Positions 1 through 8,174 of a stretch of 40,666 bases of DNA are shown piece after piece. Made by a program: the position numbers and the translations under genes. Where the stretch lies: positions 1 to 40,666 of the forward strand of contig JAZRAG010000030.1 of the NCBI GenBank assembly GCA_045634445.1, given 5' to 3'. Numbering within the stretch: position 1 is the stretch's first letter; every line of letters starts with the position of its first letter. The stretch is from Spyradenecus sp045634445. GTDB taxonomy: Bacteria > Verrucomicrobiota > Kiritimatiellia > RFP12 > DVOR01. The notes beneath the pieces are model-generated. The model saw only the letters and a list, made by a program, of their open reading frames with translations. It did not search any database and was not told the origin of the DNA.

Positions 1-28
1 CCCGCCCTCAAGGGTCAAATGACGGAAA

Positions 29-113
29 TGGTGCCGGAGGAGGGACTCGAACCCTCACGCTTTAGGGGCGGAAGATTTTGGGTCTGCTGTGTCTGCCATT
101 TCACCACTCCGGC
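29..113 (-). tRNA. tRNA-Leu (anticodon CAA), CCA encoded
   Basis: Read on the minus strand it folds as a class II tRNA: acceptor GCCGGAG/CTCCGGC, a leucine-type D arm, a long variable arm (CGC...GCG), T loop TTCGAGT, discriminator A and an encoded CCA (29-31). The anticodon, CAA, lies at 80-78. Two things are odd: position 33 (base 81) reads C rather than the near-invariant U, and the anticodon stem GCAGA/TCTTC carries a C-U mismatch at 28-42. It follows tRNA-Gly by eight bases and is probably cotranscribed with it. Leucine identity is well supported by the variable arm; whether the gene is fully functional is less sure. Confidence 0.88.
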
Positions 114-121
114 GTTCTTAG

Positions 122-195
122 TGGAGCGGGTGAAGGGAATCGAACCCTCGTGGCCAGCTTGGAAGGCTGGAGCTCTGCCATTGAGCTACACCCGC
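122..195 (-). tRNA. tRNA-Gly (anticodon TCC), CCA encoded
   Basis: The minus strand gives a canonical 74-nt cloverleaf: acceptor GCGGGTG/CACCCGC, D stem GCTC/GAGC, anticodon stem CCAGC/GCTGG around CTTCCAA (anticodon TCC), T arm with TTCGATT, discriminator T and an encoded CCA at 122-124. It is the promoter-proximal gene of a two-tRNA unit with tRNA-Leu. Confidence 0.97.
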
Positions 196-223
196 ACGCT
201 AATGGTGCGTCATTTGTTTCACT

Positions 224-253
224 AAGATATCAAAACTCTTTCGTAAAAGTCAA
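224..253 (-). promoter_or_regulatory. promoter of the tRNA-Gly/tRNA-Leu unit
   Basis: On the minus strand a -35 TTGACT (253-248) and a -10 TATCTT (229-224) are separated by 18 nt, placing the start about 25 nt before tRNA-Gly. The tRNA-His promoter of this window has the same TTGACT and the same 18-nt spacing, which supports both. Confidence 0.7.
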
Positions 254-398
254 TCTTTTTTTGTGAAAAAAGTGATTTTTATTGTTTTTGCTCCCGCAAG
301 GGGGGGCTCTGTGGGGTTGTTGAGTGTCGTAGGATTGTATTATTTGTGCTTGTCGCACTCGCTGCGCAAGGTTTTTTTGAAATCTTCTCGTGCGAGCG

Positions 399-429
399 TT
401 GCGCGTATACGCTTATTTTGTGGTAAAAT
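399..429 (+). promoter_or_regulatory. probable promoter of the S1-domain protein gene
   Basis: TTGCGC (399-404) and TAAAAT (424-429) are 19 nt apart, 34 nt before the start codon. The same TTGCGC -35 occurs before pyrH. Within the spacer lies a perfect 10-bp palindrome GCGTATACGC (403-412), which recurs at the same distance from the -10 in the promoter of the DUF3472 gene. The rest of 196-463 holds no gene that I can support. Confidence 0.5.
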
Positions 430-463
430 GTCGCGCGATTTTCATTTGAAAGGATAGATAGAA

Positions 464-1663
464 ATGGCAGATTCTAAAGCAGATTTCGCAGCAATGCTGG
501 CCGCAGGCGGTTTGAGCTATCGCAAGGGGTTTAATCCTGGTGAGGCCGTGACGGCTCGTGTGGTCTCCACAAAGGGTAATTATGTGGTGCTCGATGTGGG
601 TGCGAAGGATGAAGGCATTCTCAACAAAGAAGAATTCATTTTGGAAGATGGCACGCTCCGCGCACAGGAAGGCGAACGCATTAAGGTGTGGTTCGTGGGT
701 ATGCGTCAGGGCAATATGACCTTCACTGCGCGCAATAAGGCTGTGGGCCGTGGTGATGCAGTGTTGCAGCAGGCTTACGAGGCAAAGACGCCGATTGATG
801 GTCTTGTGAAGGCTGAAGTGAAGGGCGGTTATGAAATTGACCTCGCAGGTCAGCGTGCGTTCTGCCCGTATTCTCAGATTGGCCTCTATCGCACGGAACC
901 TTCCGAAGTGGTGGGTACGCGTCAGACGTTCTTGATTACGGAATACGCTGAAGATGATCGTGGTTTAAATGTGCTCGTTTCGCGTCGCGTCCTTTTGGAA
1001 AAGGAACGCTCTGAAAAGCGTTCTGCGCTTTTTGCTGAACTTGCAGAAGGTCAGACGCGTGAAGGCGTGGTGACGCGCATCATGGACTTTGGCGTTTTTG
1101 TGGACCTTGGCGGTGCAGAAGGTTTGGTGCCCATGCGCGAACTCTCTTGGGAACGCAATGTGAAGGCTGAAAACCTTGTGAAGCCAGGTGATACTGTGGA
1201 AGTGCTCGTTTTGAGCGCAGACCCTGTGACCGAACGCATTTCGCTTTCGTTGCGTGCGTTGCGCCAGAATCCGTGGGATGCATTCACTGCGCAGTATCGT
1301 CAGGGTGATGTTTTGAAGGCAAAGATTGTGCGTATTGCGACCTTTGGCGCATTTGCGCAGTTGATGCCGGGCGTGGATGGCTTGCTCTCGAATGGCCGTC
1401 TTGCCGCGCTTTCGAAGACCAACCGCATTGCTTCCGCGCATGAAGTGGTTGAAGAAGGGCAGGTCTTGGAAGTGAAGATTGACAGCATTGATTCTGATGC
1501 TCACAAGATTGCGCTTCGCCCTGTGGTGGCAGAAGTGGCTCCTGCTACACAGCCTGTAGACGCTGCTGCTGAAAAGGAAGATGACCCGATGGAATGGATT
1601 CGCGCCAATAAGGCAAAGAATGCAGGCATGGGGAATAATCCTTTCGCAGGTCTTTCGTTCTAA
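464..1663 (+). CDS. rpsA: S1 RNA-binding domain protein (ribosomal protein S1-like)
   Basis: This 399-residue protein is built from about four S1 (OB-fold) repeats, roughly residues 20-85, 100-165, 190-258 and 275-345. The third is the clearest, with the typical pattern GVVTRIMDFGVFVDLGGAEG followed by GLVPMRELSW. A charged, low-complexity tail of about 50 residues follows. S1 binds mRNA on the 30S subunit; proteins with four S1 repeats at this length occur as the S1 homologue outside Proteobacteria, whose own S1 has six repeats. The start has a purine-rich site (AAAGGA) ten bases upstream and a promoter at 399-429. A terminator directly follows the stop, so the gene appears to be a single unit. 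A non-ribosomal S1-repeat RNA-binding protein is the alternative. Confidence 0.85.
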   Translation: MADSKADFAAMLAAGGLSYRKGFNPGEAVTARVVSTKGNYVVLDVGAKDEGILNKEEFILEDGTLRAQEGERIKVWFVGMRQGNMTFTARNKAVGRGDAVLQQAYEAKTPIDGLVKAEVKGGYEIDLAGQRAFCPYSQIGLYRTEPSEVVGTRQTFLITEYAEDDRGLNVLVSRRVLLEKERSEKRSALFAELAEGQTREGVVTRIMDFGVFVDLGGAEGLVPMRELSWERNVKAENLVKPGDTVEVLVLSADPVTERISLSLRALRQNPWDAFTAQYRQGDVLKAKIVRIATFGAFAQLMPGVDGLLSNGRLAALSKTNRIASAHEVVEEGQVLEVKIDSIDSDAHKIALRPVVAEVAPATQPVDAAAEKEDDPMEWIRANKAKNAGMGNNPFAGLSF

Positions 1664-1675
1664 TCTCTTAGATGG

Positions 1676-1709
1676 CGGGGCCGCAATGTCGCTTTGCGCG
1701 CCCCGTTTT
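1676..1709 (+). terminator. rho-independent terminator after the S1 gene
   Basis: CGGGGC (1676-1681) pairs with GCCCCG (1700-1705), extended inward by GCAA/TTTGC around a short loop, and is followed by TTTT. It starts 12 nt after the S1 stop codon and ends five bases before the next start codon. Confidence 0.75.
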
Positions 1710-1714
1710 AATAC

Positions 1715-2320
1715 ATGCATCCAGTCAATCTCTACTTTAAGCCAGATGGTACCACTGCTTTGCGCTATTGGTTGCGCGAAGGTGGCGTGAAGGAGCGTTG
1801 CGTAGACTTTCCTGCGCAGTTACTAACGCGTGAACCTGATCCTGCGGCGCAGGTGAATGTCCGCACCTTTACAACGCCCACAGAGATGCTTTTTTCGGCT
1901 TTTCGTGCGATGCCATTGGCGCCAGAATTGGATTGGCAGATGTCTGGAGAAGGCGTGAGTGAGGTCTTTCAAGAGACCTTTGCGGCCTTATTAAGAATGT
2001 TGCGCTTACCGCCTGCGCAGCGTTGGTGTGTACGTGGAGAGCCGGGTTGGTTTTTACAGTTTGGGTTACGTGAGGCCGATGGGAGTTATACGTTAGGCGC
2101 CTTTGTATTGCCTTGTGGCAAGCCTGCGGCATTGACCTTCCGAACTGCAGACTGCATTGAATATCTAATGCCTGAAACACCCTTTGAATTGGCGGATTTT
2201 ATCACTGCGGCAGATGGTTGCCCCGCACGGACAGATTATGCATTGCCATGGGATACACGCGTGCGAATGCCCATCGCTGACTATGGCGCAGCGTTAGTGC
2301 GTGTGATTCCTGTGCGTTAA
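1715..2320 (+). CDS. protein of unknown function, 201 aa
   Basis: I do not recognise this protein. It is soluble in appearance, without signal peptide or membrane segment, and rich in aromatic residues (for example GEPGWFLQFGLREADGSYTLG around residues 108-128). It ends 11 bases before the stop of the convergent ABC permease gene. The ATG lies only five bases after the T-run of the S1 terminator and has no clear ribosome binding site, so it may depend on read-through or start slightly elsewhere. It is supported as a gene by its uninterrupted length, codon use like its neighbours and its snug fit between flanking genes. Confidence 0.65.
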   Translation: MHPVNLYFKPDGTTALRYWLREGGVKERCVDFPAQLLTREPDPAAQVNVRTFTTPTEMLFSAFRAMPLAPELDWQMSGEGVSEVFQETFAALLRMLRLPPAQRWCVRGEPGWFLQFGLREADGSYTLGAFVLPCGKPAALTFRTADCIEYLMPETPFELADFITAADGCPARTDYALPWDTRVRMPIADYGAALVRVIPVR

Positions 2321-2330
2321 AAGGCGCGCA

Positions 2331-3587
2331 TTAGCGGTCTTCATCGCGAACTGCAGAGCAGAGCGAGAAGAGCGAACAAATCACGAGCGTGGGTGTCACT
2401 ACGCTAATCAAAAACTTCATAATCGTCTTAAATGCAATCGCTTCTCCTGTTAAAAGGGCATGAAGCGGATTGAGTTGTTTGAGCGTAGCGAAAGGATTGG
2501 CCAACAGTTCAGAGACAATTGTGCTGAAGTGTGCCCATGTTGAAGAGACGCTATCAATTGCTGAAACAGAGGGTGAAAGTACAGAAATAGCGCAGGCTAA
2601 AAGCGCTAAAACGCCCGTAAAGAGCGTTACAGGCAATGAGAACATACATCCGAGCGCAACTCCCAATGCAGCCGTAAGCGCCGTGGTTACGAGCAGAATC
2701 AAGCCAAAACAAGCCAAATTAGTGAGAGGAGATCGTCCTGGAAGCAAGAGGTGAAGGTTGTGGTATTCTTGGTAGATAACGCTTGCTGCACTTGTGCGAT
2801 CGAGGCGTTGAAGTGTGACGGGGAGGCGCATACCAGGTTGAATGGCTTCGCGTGGTAAATCCAATGTCATGCCAGCGTCAAGTAAATGCGTAGGGGAAAG
2901 CGTTATAGGGCCTGTAGGTGTAGGGACCATTACGCTCAATTTAAGAGCATCTTTCGCCCCCAAGAAGGGAGAGCCATTTATTCGTAAGCTTACAACGCCA
3001 TCTGGTGGCAAGGTCTCTGGCAGTTGAAAGAGGTAGGTGCGGGGTTTCTGTGGGAATAACTCCGTATAACGCGTTTCGAGATCTTCGGCGACAGACTTGA
3101 GTAGACGCGCCTCTGGAATACCTTCTGGAACGCGATTGAGCGAACGTAATCGGGCGAGTTCCACCTTGGAAGCGGTTGCTAAATCAGGTAATTCTGGCGA
3201 GCAAGAGAAGCGTCCCTCGGGTAATGCGCGAAAGGCAAGTATGATGCAAGCGACAAGTCCCGCTAAGGCAAAGGGTAGCCACACAGCAAGCCAACGCCCC
3301 CACCAGAGCGTTAAGCGATGAATGGGTTTGGTAAAGGTAAGCGCTAAACGATGGCGTTCGCGGTCAAGGGCATAGGCTGTGCCACCACACCAAAGTGAAG
3401 TGAAGAGTAAAATAGCCCAATAGAGCCCTAAACCATAGCCTGTGTAAATCAAGCTGGTATCATTGAAGCCTGGCAAAATAACGAGGCAGAGCGTGGCAAG
3501 CAATAGCAATGATGCCATCAATGGCCCACGTGTCGCGCGATGCCATCCCAAAGTAATTTCGCCGATTAGCGCCTTCATCTTACGCAT
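2331..3587 (-). CDS. ABC-2 type transporter permease, large subunit
   Basis: This 418-residue membrane protein has about six hydrophobic segments: two or three before residue 120 (around 22-40, 52-70 and 100-118) and a cluster after residue 285, with a roughly 160-residue hydrophilic, probably periplasmic domain between. That layout fits ABC-2 permeases with an extracytoplasmic insert. It is the third gene of an ABC unit; its start overlaps the end of the ATPase gene. The first ATG (3587) is only about two bases from an AGGA motif, whereas the ATG at 3578 is ten bases from it and may be the true start. The substrate is unknown. Many such exporters act on envelope components or drugs, but nothing here decides this. 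Confidence 0.8.
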   Translation of the reverse strand: MRKMKALIGEITLGWHRATRGPLMASLLLLATLCLVILPGFNDTSLIYTGYGLGLYWAILLFTSLWCGGTAYALDRERHRLALTFTKPIHRLTLWWGRWLAVWLPFALAGLVACIILAFRALPEGRFSCSPELPDLATASKVELARLRSLNRVPEGIPEARLLKSVAEDLETRYTELFPQKPRTYLFQLPETLPPDGVVSLRINGSPFLGAKDALKLSVMVPTPTGPITLSPTHLLDAGMTLDLPREAIQPGMRLPVTLQRLDRTSAASVIYQEYHNLHLLLPGRSPLTNLACFGLILLVTTALTAALGVALGCMFSLPVTLFTGVLALLACAISVLSPSVSAIDSVSSTWAHFSTIVSELLANPFATLKQLNPLHALLTGEAIAFKTIMKFLISVVTPTLVICSLFSLCSAVRDEDR

Positions 3588-4365
3588 TTCCTAACCATGG
3601 TAACCCGCCTGCAGCGGTAAGGGGCGGTGTTTGAGAGGCTGCATCAATTGAGTGCAAGAAGAAGCTTTCAAGCGTTCCCTTTAACGCTTGTACATCGCCT
3701 TGTGCACGCGTTTCACCACGATCTAAAATGAGTACGCGGTCAGAACATTCTTGTACATCGCCTAAAAGGTGTGAACTCATCAAGACAGAGATGCCACGTT
3801 CGCGTACAGCTAAAATCAAATCCTTTACCTCACGGGTGCCCACAGGGTCTAAACCAGAGGTGGGTTCGTCTAAGACTAAGAGGCGCGGTGCATTTAAGAG
3901 CGCTTGCGCCAATCCTACGCGGCGGGTCATCCCTTTTGAGAAGGTGCCAACATGGCGATCTGCAGCATGCGTAATGCCTGTGAGTTTCAGTAAATCTTCA
4001 ATACGTGTTTCAAGTTCGTCGTGTTTTAATCCAGAGAGACGTCCGTAGTAACGCAAGGTTTCGCGTGGTGTGAGGAAGGGGTGTAAATAAGTGATTTCTG
4101 GTAAATAGCCAATCGCACGACGTGCTTCTGTTGTTTCGGGCGATTGTCCAAAGATACGTAAGGTGCCGCTATCGGCTTTTAATAAGCCCAATAACATACG
4201 AATGGTGGTACTTTTACCCGAACCGTTTGGCCCCAATAAGCCAAAGACTTCTCCCGCGTGAACAGAGAAAGAAACTCCTTTAACGGCTTCAACTGTAGGC
4301 CTACCCCAAAAGTCGCGGAAGGTCTTGCGGACATCAGAGAGTTCAAGCACGATTTCGTTCGTCAT
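3580..4365 (-). CDS. ABC transporter ATP-binding protein (ABC-2 exporter)
   Basis: A 261-residue nucleotide-binding subunit with all ABC motifs: Walker A GLLGPNGSGKST, signature FSKGMTRRVGLAQAL, Walker B LLVLDEPTSGLDP and the switch His in SSHLL. The sequence class (CcmA/NatA type) goes with ABC-2 membrane subunits, and two such permeases flank it. The start at 4365 is chosen because AAAGGAG precedes it at good spacing and it overlaps the upstream permease stop by ATGA; an open frame continues further upstream but would run through the permease gene. Confidence 0.93.
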   Translation of the reverse strand: MTNEIVLELSDVRKTFRDFWGRPTVEAVKGVSFSVHAGEVFGLLGPNGSGKSTTIRMLLGLLKADSGTLRIFGQSPETTEARRAIGYLPEITYLHPFLTPRETLRYYGRLSGLKHDELETRIEDLLKLTGITHAADRHVGTFSKGMTRRVGLAQALLNAPRLLVLDEPTSGLDPVGTREVKDLILAVRERGISVLMSSHLLGDVQECSDRVLILDRGETRAQGDVQALKGTLESFFLHSIDAASQTPPLTAAGGLPWLGNA

Positions 4366-5234
4366 ACTGACTCCTTTTTGCAAAGTAAACGTACCCCAAT
4401 CCAAAGGAAGAAGCCTGTGGCTGCAACAGCTTGAGGGAATACTAATAGCAAGGTTTTGAAGGGAACCGCACCTCCGTAAGCAAGGAGGTCTAAGGGCAGC
4501 CATGCTGCACCACCAGGTAGCAGAAGTGCGATAAACGCGCCACCAATCGCTACACAGGTCGTCATGCCGATAGGTAACACCATCGCAGCTGCGCTTGCTA
4601 AGGTGAGGAGTTGGGCTAAAAAGCAGAAAATAATGGGCGGAAATGTCAAAATGCCCCAATGCAGATGGTCAGTCAAAAGAAGTGTTGACCATAAGAGTGG
4701 GGGAAGAGCAAGTGCCGCAGTGAGGGCAAAACGTCCTTGGCGTAGGCGGTTGTTTAGTGCACCAAGGAGAAGCGCACCAATAGGGAAGAGTAGGGACTTT
4801 AGAATGCCACTAACATTGGCATAAGCACCCGTAGTGTGATACTGCGGCGAAAAGGATTCAGCAGTTAAGACTGCCGCACTCATCGCAAGCAAGAACCATA
4901 CAAGCATGCCCGCCGCACCGAGGATTTGGCCTACAAACCATACCCCACGCGAAAGCGGTTTCACAAAGGCGATGGCAGCCGTACCATCGGTGAGCACGCG
5001 GCGTAGACGACCTGCACTACCTGCAATGAGAAAGAGCCCAAAGAGAAAGGCTGTGGCGAGTCCGCAGTCACGCGCCAAACGCCCATCTTCAGAAAAACGC
5101 TGAAATTGCAATAACGGCAAGACGAGCGTACCGAGTGAGGCGGTGAGCATCATGAGTAAGACTGCCGGAGTCCCAAGTAACTCCATAAAGGAGAAACGGG
5201 CGATTGCGAGCAGTTGTCGAGAAGTCTTTGGCAT
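4362..5234 (-). CDS. ABC-2 type transporter permease, small subunit
   Basis: A 290-residue integral membrane protein with about six transmembrane segments and little hydrophilic sequence. The sequence IAFVKPLSRGVWFVGQIL around residues 88-105 parallels LALTFTKPIHRLTLWWGRWL in the larger permease, a pattern typical of ABC-2 permeases (a 'KP-R' stretch before a membrane helix). It overlaps the ATPase gene by four bases (ATGA). The three genes together probably form one exporter with a heterodimeric membrane part. It lies 35 bases after murA and may belong to the same transcript. Confidence 0.82.
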   Translation of the reverse strand: MPKTSRQLLAIARFSFMELLGTPAVLLMMLTASLGTLVLPLLQFQRFSEDGRLARDCGLATAFLFGLFLIAGSAGRLRRVLTDGTAAIAFVKPLSRGVWFVGQILGAAGMLVWFLLAMSAAVLTAESFSPQYHTTGAYANVSGILKSLLFPIGALLLGALNNRLRQGRFALTAALALPPLLWSTLLLTDHLHWGILTFPPIIFCFLAQLLTLASAAAMVLPIGMTTCVAIGGAFIALLLPGGAAWLPLDLLAYGGAVPFKTLLLVFPQAVAATGFFLWIGVRLLCKKESV

Positions 5235-5269
5235 AATGCGTAAAGCGTCTTTCAGTTTTGCTGCAGAGG

Positions 5270-6571
5270 TTAAGGTTTGCGAACAATTTGAGCCCCAAGT
5301 GCTTGCAAGTTCTCTTCAACGCGTTCGTAGCCGCGATCAATGGATTCAGCGTTGTGAATGATTGTTTCACCCTTTGCACAAAGCGCTGCAATAATGAGCG
5401 CAATACCTGCACGAATATCAGGGCTTGAGACAACGCCTCCGCGTAGATGAGTTGGGCCTGTTACCACGGCACGATGCGGATCACACTGTACAATGCGAGC
5501 CCCCATGCCAATTAAGTGGTCAACAAAGTACAAACGGCTTTCAAACATCTTTTCAAAGAAGAGCTCCGTACCGCGTGTTTGTGTTGCGAGCACAATGAGT
5601 ACGCTAAGAAGATCGGAGGGTATCATTGGCCATGGGCCATCTTCAATCTTTGGAATGGCTTTACCTAAATCGTAAGTCGTGCGTAACTTCTGATTTGGAG
5701 GAAGGTGCAATGTCCGCGTCTTTGCATCAGCCGTCCACGTAACCCCAAACTTCTTAAAGGCGGGCAAAAGAATGTTCATTTCGTCCTTTTCCACGCCTTG
5801 TAATGTCAATTCGCCCTTGGTTACCAATGCTGCCACGATATAACTCGCTGCTTCAATGGCATCTCCTCCTACGCGGAAGGAGCCGCCTCCGAGGCGTTCC
5901 ACGCCATGGATAATGAGACGATTCGTGCTAATTCCATCAATCTGTGCACCCATGGCGACCAACATCTTGCAGAGGTTTTGCACATGCGGTTCGCAAGCCA
6001 CGTTATAGAGCGTGGTGGTGCCTTTGGCCATAACTGCGGCCATGACGAGGTTTTCGGTGGCCATCACAGAGGTCTCGTCCAAAACAAAGTCGCACGCCGT
6101 GAGTGAACCTTCGCAAGAGAGCGTAATAGCACCCGACTGTTTAAAGAGCGTTTCCACGCCCATTTCACGGAATCCATTCACATGCGTATCAAGACGTCTG
6201 CGCCCGATACTATCACCACCAGGTGCGCCGCCGAGTTGGATACGCCCACATCGCGCTAAACAAGGTCCTGCAAAGAGAAACGATGTACGAATACTCTTGC
6301 AGACTTTGGTAGAAACCTTCGCGGGGAGTTTCAACTCACGCGGATCAATCGTTAAACGATGTTCTGCAGGAGAACCTTCAACTTTTGCGCCGAGTTCTTT
6401 CAAACCCTCCACCATTTGACGGACATCACGGATGTCAGGGATGTTCTCAAGTGTCACAGGCGCAGAAGCCAAAAGGGTGGCTGCCAACATCGGCAATGCA
6501 GCATTCTTATTTCCAGGCACCTGGTGCGTACCTGAAATGCGATTGCCGCCTTTAATGATAAATTTCGACAT
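5270..6571 (-). CDS. murA: UDP-N-acetylglucosamine 1-carboxyvinyltransferase (MurA)
   Basis: MurA transfers enolpyruvate from PEP to UDP-GlcNAc, the first committed step of peptidoglycan synthesis, in the cytoplasm. The 433-residue length fits the family, and the N-terminal PGNKNAALP gives the conserved Lys22-Asn23 pair. The active-site loop reads GGAPGGDSIGRRRLD: the Cys that adds to PEP and is the fosfomycin target (C115 of E. coli) is Asp at residue 120, while the neighbouring Arg is kept. The same change is known in Chlamydia and Mycobacterium tuberculosis MurA, which remain active and resist fosfomycin. The ATG at 6571 is preferred over a TTG eight codons upstream because it aligns with the family start. 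It lies 30 bases after the UDG-like gene. Confidence 0.96.
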   Translation of the reverse strand: MSKFIIKGGNRISGTHQVPGNKNAALPMLAATLLASAPVTLENIPDIRDVRQMVEGLKELGAKVEGSPAEHRLTIDPRELKLPAKVSTKVCKSIRTSFLFAGPCLARCGRIQLGGAPGGDSIGRRRLDTHVNGFREMGVETLFKQSGAITLSCEGSLTACDFVLDETSVMATENLVMAAVMAKGTTTLYNVACEPHVQNLCKMLVAMGAQIDGISTNRLIIHGVERLGGGSFRVGGDAIEAASYIVAALVTKGELTLQGVEKDEMNILLPAFKKFGVTWTADAKTRTLHLPPNQKLRTTYDLGKAIPKIEDGPWPMIPSDLLSVLIVLATQTRGTELFFEKMFESRLYFVDHLIGMGARIVQCDPHRAVVTGPTHLRGGVVSSPDIRAGIALIIAALCAKGETIIHNAESIDRGYERVEENLQALGAQIVRKP

Positions 6572-6601
6572 AATTCTAAAACTTTCTAAAGTCAAAAACG
6601 C

Positions 6602-7459
6602 TTAGACTTGGCGATTTAATTCGGCTCGGAGCACCTTTAGCGCATTCCAATTTTCTAACTTCATGGGGCGCGCGATGATGTCATTTGCCTCACTCATCAA
6701 AATTTTCATAGGATGGTGCAACTTCATTGCAGGAATTTTTCCATTGAAAAGCAATAATTGTCCAACGGGACTTGCTGCTGCACCATGGGGGAAGATCGCC
6801 TTCGCAGCGACATCCCCAAGCATGACAATCACTTGAGGTTGCACCGTTTGGATTTCCTTGTAAAGATATCCGTGGCAAGCCTTTAAGGCTTCAGGTGTAG
6901 GACTCCCTTTTGTTACCGGACATTTCAAAACGGATGTGATATACAAATCCTCATCAGTCAAATCAATTGCGGCAAACATCTTTCGCAAAAGAATACCTGC
7001 ATCACCTTCAAGACGCGAGCCTTCTGCCAATGGTGAATCCCCAGCGGCACAAGCACCGTTTACGATTAAGACACGTGGATGAAAGGGTGTGCCACATCCA
7101 AGTAAACGATGTTCCGCAGCATAAAGACAGTCTTTGCACTGTTGGATAGAGGTGTTCAATTCTGCTATAGCCGCGGCACGAACTTCGGGTGTATCTCCAG
7201 CTCTAGCAGTCGCGGCACGTTGTACACGCGCAGGAGGCGGCACTGCGGGCAAAGTTTCAGTTAGACTCTTGGCGGGTTCTGCAGGCTTAATGACCTCAGG
7301 AGTAGGTGTAGGGGCCTTTGGTGGTGCGATAAAATCACGCCATACATCAGGCGAAACAGGGACTAATTTCGTTCCGCTCTCACGTAACACCGTTAGGGCG
7401 TCAATTGCTGCATCAAGCGCCTGAATCGTAGGGTGATCTTTAAAATCAGACTCCAGCAT
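6602..7459 (-). CDS. uracil-DNA glycosylase family 4/5-like protein with altered active-site motif
   Basis: The C-terminal 180 residues of this 285-residue protein match the iron-sulfur uracil-DNA glycosylase superfamily: four Cys at 108, 111, 180 and 195 have the spacing of the 4Fe-4S cluster, ITSVLKC matches the ITNVVKC motif, and HHP near residue 243 matches the third motif. The first motif, normally GEAPG with a downstream PFVG, reads ACAAG and RLEG here, so the usual catalytic and base-stacking residues are missing. An N-terminal domain of about 45 residues and a Pro-rich linker precede it. Such N-terminally extended homologues are common in bacteria. Activity on uracil cannot be assumed. 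It overlaps ccsA by 14 bases. Confidence 0.82.
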   Translation of the reverse strand: MLESDFKDHPTIQALDAAIDALTVLRESGTKLVPVSPDVWRDFIAPPKAPTPTPEVIKPAEPAKSLTETLPAVPPPARVQRAATARAGDTPEVRAAAIAELNTSIQQCKDCLYAAEHRLLGCGTPFHPRVLIVNGACAAGDSPLAEGSRLEGDAGILLRKMFAAIDLTDEDLYITSVLKCPVTKGSPTPEALKACHGYLYKEIQTVQPQVIVMLGDVAAKAIFPHGAAASPVGQLLLFNGKIPAMKLHHPMKILMSEANDIIARPMKLENWNALKVLRAELNRQV

Positions 7460-8174
7460 AGCTATGCATTCCAGAAAAAAGCTTTGAAAGATTGATCCAT
7501 GTCACGGTCAACAAAATAAATAAGACACCCACGCCTAAAAGCGTTACGCGCCACTTGCGGTTATGACAGACATGAAAATACGCAGCATAAATCAACCATG
7601 TCGCTAACGACCATTGTTCCTTCGGGTCCCACTGCCAATATGCTCCCCATGCCTCATTTCCCCAATAGGAGCCTAATGCTAGAGCTAATGAAATGAACGC
7701 AAAACCCCATGCGACATTTTCACGCGATACAGACCATTGACGTAAACATGCTAAGACAAATGAACGCGTCAAGAGGACATAGGCAATCATATACCCTAAG
7801 ACGTGTGGCACAAAAAGAGGACTTTGTAACACTGGCGGTAAGCGCCCGACCTGCGCACTAAAGACAAACGCCAAAGGAAACGCTACAATGAAACTGAGTG
7901 CAGCATCAATTCGTGAGGTATCTACTTTGTCTCGCCACGCACTATAAAGCGTTATCAATGTTAAAAGTAAGGGTAGCCACAAAAATGCTTCGAACAAATT
8001 CCGCATAGGTGGATGGCCTACAGCACACCAACGAACAGATAAAATCGTTACAGATAAGGGTAAAACGGCCAGCCATGTCCACTTGCGGCATACTTTCGGC
8101 AAGAAAATACTCCCCGCTGAAAGCGCCACTTGCGCATTCAAAAGCCAACCCAAAACATCAGTCTTTAACGTCAT
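7446..8174 (-). CDS. ccsA: cytochrome c maturation protein CcsA/ResC (heme handling)
   Basis: A 242-residue polytopic membrane protein with about eight hydrophobic segments. The tryptophan-rich heme-binding signature WGAYWQWDPKEQW lies around residues 174-186, and a His later in the sequence (YFHVC) is a candidate axial ligand. CcsA with ResB forms the System II synthase that exports heme and attaches it to apocytochromes outside the membrane. It is shorter than many CcsA proteins (around 300 residues) but has the core. It overlaps resB by ATGA and the UDG-like gene by 14 bases. No cytochrome c gene is seen in the window. Confidence 0.9.
   Translation of the reverse strand: MTLKTDVLGWLLNAQVALSAGSIFLPKVCRKWTWLAVLPLSVTILSVRWCAVGHPPMRNLFEAFLWLPLLLTLITLYSAWRDKVDTSRIDAALSFIVAFPLAFVFSAQVGRLPPVLQSPLFVPHVLGYMIAYVLLTRSFVLACLRQWSVSRENVAWGFAFISLALALGSYWGNEAWGAYWQWDPKEQWSLATWLIYAAYFHVCHNRKWRVTLLGVGVLFILLTVTWINLSKLFSGMHSYAGV

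Noticed and set aside
260..320. CTCCC-GCAA-GGGGG hairpin as a terminator
   Set aside because: No T-run follows on either strand at the right place, and neither strand has a gene ending here.
965..1720. 251-codon minus-strand frame opposite the S1 gene
   Set aside because: His/Arg/Cys-rich antisense shadow of a clearly coding S1-repeat gene.
4366..4659. Upstream extension of the ABC ATPase gene
   Set aside because: It lies inside the permease gene in another frame; the ATG at 4365 has a strong ribosome binding site and aligns with the family.
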